Below the pieces are notes generated by a model. That model was not told the origin of the DNA. It ran no database searches and saw only the letters and a list, made by a program, of their open reading frames with translations. Both the position numbers and the translations under genes were made by a program. A stretch of DNA of 64,000 bases from Fodinicurvata sp. EGI_FJ10296 (GTDB lineage Bacteria > Pseudomonadota > Alphaproteobacteria > DSM-16000 > Inquilinaceae). Position 1 is the stretch's first letter. Every line of letters starts with the position of its first letter. The DNA is taken from contig NZ_JBFCVL010000010.1 in the NCBI RefSeq assembly GCF_040712075.1, forward strand, positions 62,001 to 126,000, read 5' to 3'. Below are positions 59,045 through 64,000 of the stretch, in pieces.

Positions 59045-60025
59045 TTAGCCTTCGACGGCGATACCGGCCTCTTCGTAGTATCTGAGCGCGCCATCGTGGA
59101 CGGGGATGACGACGCTTTTTCCGGCGTTTTCCGGCCCGAACTGGCCGGCGAGCGGATGCACCTCGGCCAGCTCTTCATTGTGTTCCATCAGCGCTCTGGT
59201 GATCTGATAGACGACCTCGTCATCGAGATCCGCCCGGCAGACGAGCACATTGGGAATGCCCAGGCTGCTCGTCTCTTCCTCGACCGAGTCATAGACACCG
59301 GCGGCCAGCGGCAGCGGGATCATGTAGGGTTCATTCTCGATGACTTCTTCGATGGCCTCAGCGCTGATATCCAGAAAGCGGATATCCTTGCCGGCTTCCA
59401 GATCCATGACGGCGCCGGTGGGAGCACCGCCCCAATAGACGGCCGCATCGATATTGTCGTCGCGCATGGACGTCATCAATTCGCCGATGCCGAGCACGAA
59501 CGGTGTGATCTCTGTCATTTCGAGCCCATAGGCCGCAGCGACCGGCGGGAACCACACGCGCGGGGTTTGACCCACGGCCAGGCCGACGCGCTTGCCTCGT
59601 AGATCAGCCACCGTCTCGACGTCGCCGTCGGCGTTGACGATCACCTGCAACGTCGAGGAATAGCCGCGCGTGACGTAGCGGATATTCTGCATCTGCTCGT
59701 CCTGAAACGGATCCAGAGCATTATAGGCCGCATAGGGAGTGTCGGCGGTCATCAGGCCGCAGTCCAGCGATCCCTGTTCCATCAGCCGGGTGTTTTCCGC
59801 GCCCCCGGAACTGACCTGTGCGGTGGCGACGACTCCGTCCGCGTGACGCTCGATGACCCGCGCCATCCCTGCGGCCGTGATGTAGTAGAGGCCGCCGGAA
59901 CTTCCGCCGCCGATGGATATCTGGACATCGGCTCTGGCATCAGCCGCCGATAGCCCGGCCGTTCCCGCGATCGCGCCTGCAATAGCGGCGACGGCAACGG
60001 CGTTGAGAAGTTTCTGCTTGTTCAT
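59045..60025 (-). CDS. TAXI-family TRAP transporter solute-binding protein (cluster B)
   Basis: This 326-aa periplasmic binding protein begins MNKQKLLNAVAVAAIAGAIA with signal cleavage near DARA before DVQIS. The TAXI opening is ISIGGGSSGGLYYITAAGMARVIERH, followed by VSSGGAENTRLMEQGSLDCGLMTADTPY. GGAAGGA precedes the ATG. It is distinct from the cluster A binding protein and is paired with the fused permease upstream. Confidence 0.9.
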   Translation of the reverse strand: MNKQKLLNAVAVAAIAGAIAGTAGLSAADARADVQISIGGGSSGGLYYITAAGMARVIERHADGVVATAQVSSGGAENTRLMEQGSLDCGLMTADTPYAAYNALDPFQDEQMQNIRYVTRGYSSTLQVIVNADGDVETVADLRGKRVGLAVGQTPRVWFPPVAAAYGLEMTEITPFVLGIGELMTSMRDDNIDAAVYWGGAPTGAVMDLEAGKDIRFLDISAEAIEEVIENEPYMIPLPLAAGVYDSVEEETSSLGIPNVLVCRADLDDEVVYQITRALMEHNEELAEVHPLAGQFGPENAGKSVVIPVHDGALRYYEEAGIAVEG

Positions 60026-60074
60026 TGAAGTAATCCTTCCTGTTCAGATGCATATTGGCGATCAGTGCCGTGAA

Positions 60075-62231
60075 CTATTGTAATGAGACGACGCTTCTGC
60101 GCGCCCTCATGGCCTGAGTTACGATTGTCAGTAGTATCAATGCCCCACCGGACAGATCCGTCATGAGTCCGTGGAAGATCAGCAGGAAGCCCGCCACACA
60201 CAGCAGCGCCCGCTCGATCAGGTTCATGCGCGCGATCAGGTACCCTTCCAGTCCGGCGGCCAACGCCGCCGCGCCGACAAAGGCAGTCAATGTCGCAAGC
60301 ACGATTTCGTACCATTGCCCCTGCATCAGCAGTTGCGGGCTGTAGATGATCATGAACGGGATGATGAAGCCGGCCAGCCCGAGTTTGAGCGCCGTCAGCC
60401 CCGTTTGCATCGGGTTGGCGCCGGATATCGCGCTCGCGGCATAGGCGGCAAGGGCGACAGGCGGCGTGATTGCCGAAATGATCCCGAAATAGAAGATGAA
60501 AAGGTGGGCGGCAATCGGCACGACGCCCATATTGATCAGGCTGGGCGCGACCAGGACCGACAGCACGATATAAGCGGCCACCGTCGGCAGCCCCATTCCC
60601 AGAATGAGCGAGGCCAGCGCCGTCAGAATCAACAGCACCGGCAGGCTTCCGCCGGAAAGATCGACCAGTACGCCCGACAGGCGAAGGCCGAGACCGGTCA
60701 GCATGAACATGCCGATGATGATCCCCGACATCGCACAAGCGGCCGCCACTTCGAGCGCGGCCATGGCGCCTTCACGCAAGCCGATGCCGCAGCGGCCGAT
60801 ATAGCCGTGCACGAATTGCGAGGCGGCATCGCGTCGGCGGCGGGTGAGAAACCACAAGGCGACCACAAGACCGATGTAGAAAAAGGCCACGACACGCCCG
60901 CCGAACAGATCCGCCCCCAGCAAGAACACCAGATGACCGGCCGCAACGGCCACACCGATGGTGAGCGCCAGTTTGCGCGGCAACAGGCTGACTTCGCGGC
61001 CGAAGAACAGCAGCAGATTGACGCCAATGGTATAAACGGCTGCCTTGAGCGGCGAGAACTGCGGCCCCGCCAGCAGATAGACCAGCGTCACCGGCACCAG
61101 GAACAGATACCCTCCGTTCAGGAGCACCGCTACGGGATCGGGCAGCTGGTCGCGGGGGGTGCCCCTCAGGCCGATCTTGGCGGCCCGAAGATCGACCGCC
61201 ACGAACAAGGTCGCGTAGTAGAGCAAAGCCGGTATCGCCGCGGCGACGGCGACATCGAGATAGGAAATGCCGAGAATTTCGGCAATGAGGAATGCCGCAG
61301 CGCCCATGATCGGTGGGACGAGTTGACCGCCCGTTGAAGAGACCGACTCTACCGCGCCGGAGAACCGCGCGTCGAACCCGCTGCGTTTCATCAATGGAAT
61401 GGTGAAAATTCCCGTGGCCGTAACATTCGCGATGGCGCTGCCGCTCACCATGCCGAACAGACTGCTGCCCGCAATTGCGACCTTTGCCGGCCCGCCTCTC
61501 GTTCGCCCGAAGAAGCCGTAAGCAAGATCGGTGAAGAACTGCCCGGCACCGGACACCTTCAACAACGCGCCAAGGATAATGAAAAGGACGATGAACGAGG
61601 AACTGACCTGGATCGGTATGCCGAACAGCCCCTCGGTGGTCAGGTAAAGCGTGTGGATGATCTGCTTGAAGCTGAATCCGCGATGAGCGATGACCGACGG
61701 CAGGTAGGGCCCGAGCCAGGCGTAAGCAATCGTGACCCCCGCCACGATCGGCAACGCCACTCCGACCAATCGCCGGGCTGCCTCGAAAACCGCGATGATC
61801 ATGAGGCCGCCGAAAATCAGGTCCGCCGTGTAGATCAGGCCCATTCGGAACGGAAGTTCCGCGTTTTCGCGGATAAGATACACTGTGGCACCAATGCAAA
61901 CGGCCGCCCAGGCGATGTCCATCAGGCTTGGCCGCGACTTGGCATGTTTCGACAGGAACGGACGCAGAAGGAAGGTCAGGACCAGCGCGATGCCCAAATG
62001 GGTCACGCGCTGAATGATGCCCTCCAGAGTGCCGAAGAACGCCGTATAAATATGAAATGTGGAAAAACCGATCGCGAGCGTCGAGGTCAGATACAGCCAG
62101 AATGGCGACAGTGTCGACAAACGCCGGACGAGTCCCCCCTCGGCGTCTTCGACAACCCTTGACTGTTCCGGCGATTGGGATTTTCCGGTTTCCGGTCGAG
62201 CTTCGGCATGCACTGGCAAAGTGACCTCCAT
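60075..62231 (-). CDS. TRAP transporter fused permease, TAXI-associated (cluster B)
   Basis: This fused TRAP permease of about 718 aa has N-terminal DctQ-like helices (SPFWLYLTSTLAIGFSTFHIYTAFF) and a DctM core (GAGQFFTDLAYGFFGRTRGGPAKVAIAGSSLFGMVSGSAIANVTATGIFTIPLMKRSGF and LILGMGLPTVAAYIVLSVLVAPSLINMGVVPIAAHLFIFYFGIISAITPPVALAAYAAS). It carries about 100 extra C-terminal residues with two or three more helices that the cluster A permease lacks. I choose ATG 62231; a TTG at 62291 would put the start inside the operator region. Confidence 0.9.
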   Translation of the reverse strand: MEVTLPVHAEARPETGKSQSPEQSRVVEDAEGGLVRRLSTLSPFWLYLTSTLAIGFSTFHIYTAFFGTLEGIIQRVTHLGIALVLTFLLRPFLSKHAKSRPSLMDIAWAAVCIGATVYLIRENAELPFRMGLIYTADLIFGGLMIIAVFEAARRLVGVALPIVAGVTIAYAWLGPYLPSVIAHRGFSFKQIIHTLYLTTEGLFGIPIQVSSSFIVLFIILGALLKVSGAGQFFTDLAYGFFGRTRGGPAKVAIAGSSLFGMVSGSAIANVTATGIFTIPLMKRSGFDARFSGAVESVSSTGGQLVPPIMGAAAFLIAEILGISYLDVAVAAAIPALLYYATLFVAVDLRAAKIGLRGTPRDQLPDPVAVLLNGGYLFLVPVTLVYLLAGPQFSPLKAAVYTIGVNLLLFFGREVSLLPRKLALTIGVAVAAGHLVFLLGADLFGGRVVAFFYIGLVVALWFLTRRRRDAASQFVHGYIGRCGIGLREGAMAALEVAAACAMSGIIIGMFMLTGLGLRLSGVLVDLSGGSLPVLLILTALASLILGMGLPTVAAYIVLSVLVAPSLINMGVVPIAAHLFIFYFGIISAITPPVALAAYAASAISGANPMQTGLTALKLGLAGFIIPFMIIYSPQLLMQGQWYEIVLATLTAFVGAAALAAGLEGYLIARMNLIERALLCVAGFLLIFHGLMTDLSGGALILLTIVTQAMRARRSVVSLQ

Positions 62232-62376
62232 GGATCGGTGCCGCAATGACGCCACACTCCGGCGGGCCTTGCAACAATTAAATGTTGACAATTAATCTTG
62301 GTCTCGCGACCTTTCATAATCTGCTGCGGCGCCCGTTTTCTCTGCTGCGGCCGTCGCGGTGAAGGGGAATGGTCGC
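62232..62376. promoter_or_regulatory. Divergent promoter region between TRAP cluster B and the DAO flavoenzyme
   Basis: This 145-bp divergent gap has a locally AT-rich core around 62270-62300 with a clear dyad, listed separately. No ORF is present. Confidence 0.6.
62277..62296. promoter_or_regulatory. 20-bp operator-like palindrome, candidate GntR/FCD site
   Basis: ATTAAATGT-TG-ACAATTAAT pairs at eight of nine positions per arm. The core TGT-N2-ACA resembles FCD-type GntR operators, and such a regulator is encoded at the other end of the operon (53165-53905). Confidence 0.6.
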
Positions 62377-63828
62377 GTGAACGTGGTCGAACTGAAGGCG
62401 CCTGTGGCTGGTCGAAGCCGATCCTGGTGGTTCCAGGATGCGCTACAGGATACCCAGGCCAACGGGGCCGTTGCGCCGGGGCCATCCAGCCCTCTCACCG
62501 GTGAAATCACGGCGGACGTCACAATCGTCGGCGGCGGATTTACCGGCCTTTGGACCGCCCTGGCGCTGAGCGACCGCGCACCGGACGTCAAGGTCGTCAT
62601 CCTCGAAGCCGATGTTTGCGGCAGCGGGGCCAGCGGCATGAACGGCGGCAAATGCCATGGCTATTGGGGCGCACTTCCCGGACTTGTCGGCAATCTCGGT
62701 GCCGACGATGCCTTGGCGGTCTGCCGCGCCTCATCGGCAGCCCAGGACGGCATCCGGGATTTCGTGACGTCATGCGGTGTCGATGTCTGGTGGCGGGAAG
62801 ACGGCCATGCGAAAGTGTCGACCTCGCCGGCTCAGGACAAATCGCTGGAAACCATTGTCCGCACCGCCGAGCGCCTGGGCGTACCGGACACGGCGGTACC
62901 GCTCGATCGGGATGCCATTCAGGCCATCTGCGGCGTTTCGGATTACCGCAAAGCGGTTTTCTTTCCCGAAGGCGCCAATCTTCATCCGGCAAGGCTGGTG
63001 ATGGCGCTCAAGCAGGAAGCCCTTGCCCGGGGTGTGAGAATTTTCGAGAAGAGTGCCGTCACAAAGGTCTCTGCCGGCTCTCCCGGGCGCGTGGAAACAG
63101 CAGGTGGCGCCGTCGTTTCCCGCGACATCGTGCTCGCCGCCAATACCGGCCTCGCCGGACTTCGCGGGATCCGGGACCATGTCTCCGTGTTTTCATCCTA
63201 TGCCGTAATGACCGATCCCGCGCCCGAAGAAATCGACGAGACCGGATGGAACAACGGTGTCGGTCTTTCGGATTTGCGGATGTTCATTCACTATTACCGC
63301 AAGACGCAGGACGGGCGCGTGCTGATGGGTTCCGGGTCAGGCCCGATTGCCTATGGCGGCCGCGACGGCGGCGATGCAATGTCGAATGACGCTCGTTCGA
63401 TCGAACGGGCGCGAGGCGGTATCCGGCGGCTATTGCCCGCCCTTTCCGAGGTCGGCATTGCTTCGGCCTGGGGCGGTGCGATCGATGTTGCGGCAGACCG
63501 CCTGCCGTTCTTCCGCACTTTCGCCGGCACCAGAATCCACTACGCCTGCGGATTCTCCGGTCACGGCGTCAATCCGTCATACATCGCAGGCCAGTGCCTG
63601 ACGTCGCTGATACTGAACGCCAGGGATTCTTGGAGCGCCCTGCCCTTTTGCACGCGGCCGCTGCCGAGCCTTCCGCCCGAGCCACTGCGCTATCTGGGTG
63701 GAAACCTCGTGCGGTGGGGCATCATGACCCGCGAGGATGCCGAGGATCGGCAGATCAGGGCGCCGCTGCTTGCACGCGCTGCGGCATCGCTTCCCCGCGT
63801 CATGGGCTTGAAGATCGGAGTGCGTTAG
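62377..63828 (+). CDS. DAO-family FAD-dependent oxidoreductase (gamma-glutamylputrescine-oxidase-like)
   Basis: This 483-aa flavoenzyme has an N-terminal extension with SRSWWFQDALQDT, as in PuuB-like oxidases. The FAD motif is VTIVGGGFTGLWTALALSDRAPDVKVVILEADVCGSGASGMNGGKCHG, and GGAIDVAADRLPFF and YACGFSGHGVNPSYIAGQ follow near the C-terminus. GTG 62377 has AAGGGG nine bases upstream, which I prefer over GTG 62359. It is divergent from TRAP cluster B and probably shares its operator. It would oxidise an amine or N-substituted amino acid. Confidence 0.85.
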   Translation: MNVVELKAPVAGRSRSWWFQDALQDTQANGAVAPGPSSPLTGEITADVTIVGGGFTGLWTALALSDRAPDVKVVILEADVCGSGASGMNGGKCHGYWGALPGLVGNLGADDALAVCRASSAAQDGIRDFVTSCGVDVWWREDGHAKVSTSPAQDKSLETIVRTAERLGVPDTAVPLDRDAIQAICGVSDYRKAVFFPEGANLHPARLVMALKQEALARGVRIFEKSAVTKVSAGSPGRVETAGGAVVSRDIVLAANTGLAGLRGIRDHVSVFSSYAVMTDPAPEEIDETGWNNGVGLSDLRMFIHYYRKTQDGRVLMGSGSGPIAYGGRDGGDAMSNDARSIERARGGIRRLLPALSEVGIASAWGGAIDVAADRLPFFRTFAGTRIHYACGFSGHGVNPSYIAGQCLTSLILNARDSWSALPFCTRPLPSLPPEPLRYLGGNLVRWGIMTREDAEDRQIRAPLLARAAASLPRVMGLKIGVR

Positions 63829-63943
63829 GGTCTCGGCGCGAAGTGATGACGCGGTCGGAGAAGATGGGATATTCGGCGATGAAACGACTACCGCTGCCTG
63901 TTCTGCAAACCGTCGCCGGGACACCGGCCCGTGGCGAAACGGT

Positions 63944-64000
63944 ATGACGGCAGCAGAGGACTTCGTCCAGGCCGGCGGGCTGGCTGCCGCATTCGTCAAT
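63944..64000 (+). CDS. Possible start of a gene running off the window (first 19 codons)
   Basis: An ATG at 63944 opens a frame beginning MTAAEDFVQAGGLAAAFVN that stays open to the last base. A weak purine-rich stretch (GGCGAAACGG) precedes it. It follows the flavoenzyme by 115 bp on the same strand. Too little is visible to name it. Confidence 0.3.
   Translation, partial: MTAAEDFVQAGGLAAAFVN

Noticed and set aside
62285-62290. TTGACA as a -35 element for the flavoenzyme gene
   Set aside because: The nearest -10-like CATAAT (62315-62320) is 24 bp away, too far; the hexamer is better explained as part of the operator palindrome.
63577-63999. A minus-strand frame at the right edge
   Set aside because: It lies antisense to the flavoenzyme 3' end and its translation has no recognisable features.
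1-64000. Insertion sequences, integrases, tRNA genes, rRNA or CRISPR arrays
   Set aside because: I looked for transposase motifs, long terminal repeats, cloverleaf-type sequences and spaced direct repeats and saw none I could support.

Overview
The window is one contiguous piece of a high-G+C proteobacterial chromosome. I infer an alphaproteobacterium, probably from the Rhodospirillales or an allied order, from the nar operon layout (two narK genes, narGHJI, a parvulin gene, moeA), the NsrR/NnrS pair and the density of Liv, TTT and TAXI-TRAP transporters. No rRNA, tRNA, insertion sequence, phage gene or CRISPR array was seen.

Region 1 (1-4678, +) is a branched-chain amino-acid/amide-type ABC transporter: livG (cut by the window edge), livF, a possible 49-aa cysteine-containing small protein, a Tat-exported binding protein, livH and livM. 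It is followed on the other strand by an ExoD-like membrane protein.

Region 2 (5403-18711) is an anaerobic respiration island. A cysteine-free Crp/Fnr regulator diverges from narK1-narK2-narG-narH-narJ-narI, a cytoplasmic parvulin, a 106-aa unknown protein and moeA. Two perfect TTGAT-N4-ATCAA boxes lie between the regulator and narK1, and the regulator keeps the E-x2-S-R recognition helix that reads such boxes. Region 4 (30024-33603) holds the related nitric-oxide response: nsrR, nnrS behind a clear NsrR palindrome, tspO, and a YihY-type membrane protein coupled to a 22-codon leader ORF.

The rest is catabolic and built from recurring modules. Region 3 (18731-29153): a LysR regulator diverges from a flavin/iron-sulfur dehydrogenase trio (DAO + 2Fe-2S + BFD-FAD), a TctCBA transporter, a gamma-glutamyltranspeptidase-like Ntn hydrolase, a RidA protein and a DadA-like flavoenzyme. 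Region 5 (33884-44831, -): a TAXI-TRAP transporter, a degenerate amidohydrolase, an ADP-forming acyl-CoA synthetase, hydantoinase/oxoprolinase A and B subunits and a LysR regulator. Region 6 (45066-62231): IclR diverges from a second TctBAC + Ntn hydrolase + DadA-like set. This faces a minus-strand operon of TRAP, TAXI, HyuA, HyuB, esterase-like hydrolase, RidA, GntR and 2-hydroxyacid dehydrogenase. A DAO flavoenzyme (62377-63828, +) diverges from that operon.

The most interesting theme is the duplicated TTT transporter / GGT-like Ntn hydrolase / RidA / DadA-like oxidase module. Both GGT-like enzymes keep the Thr nucleophile but lack the canonical arginine and the PLSSM motif that bind the gamma-glutamyl group. 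I infer a pathway that imports an amide- or amino-acid-derived compound, cleaves an amide bond, oxidises the released amine or amino acid with flavoenzymes and clears the imine with RidA. The substrate cannot be read from the sequence.
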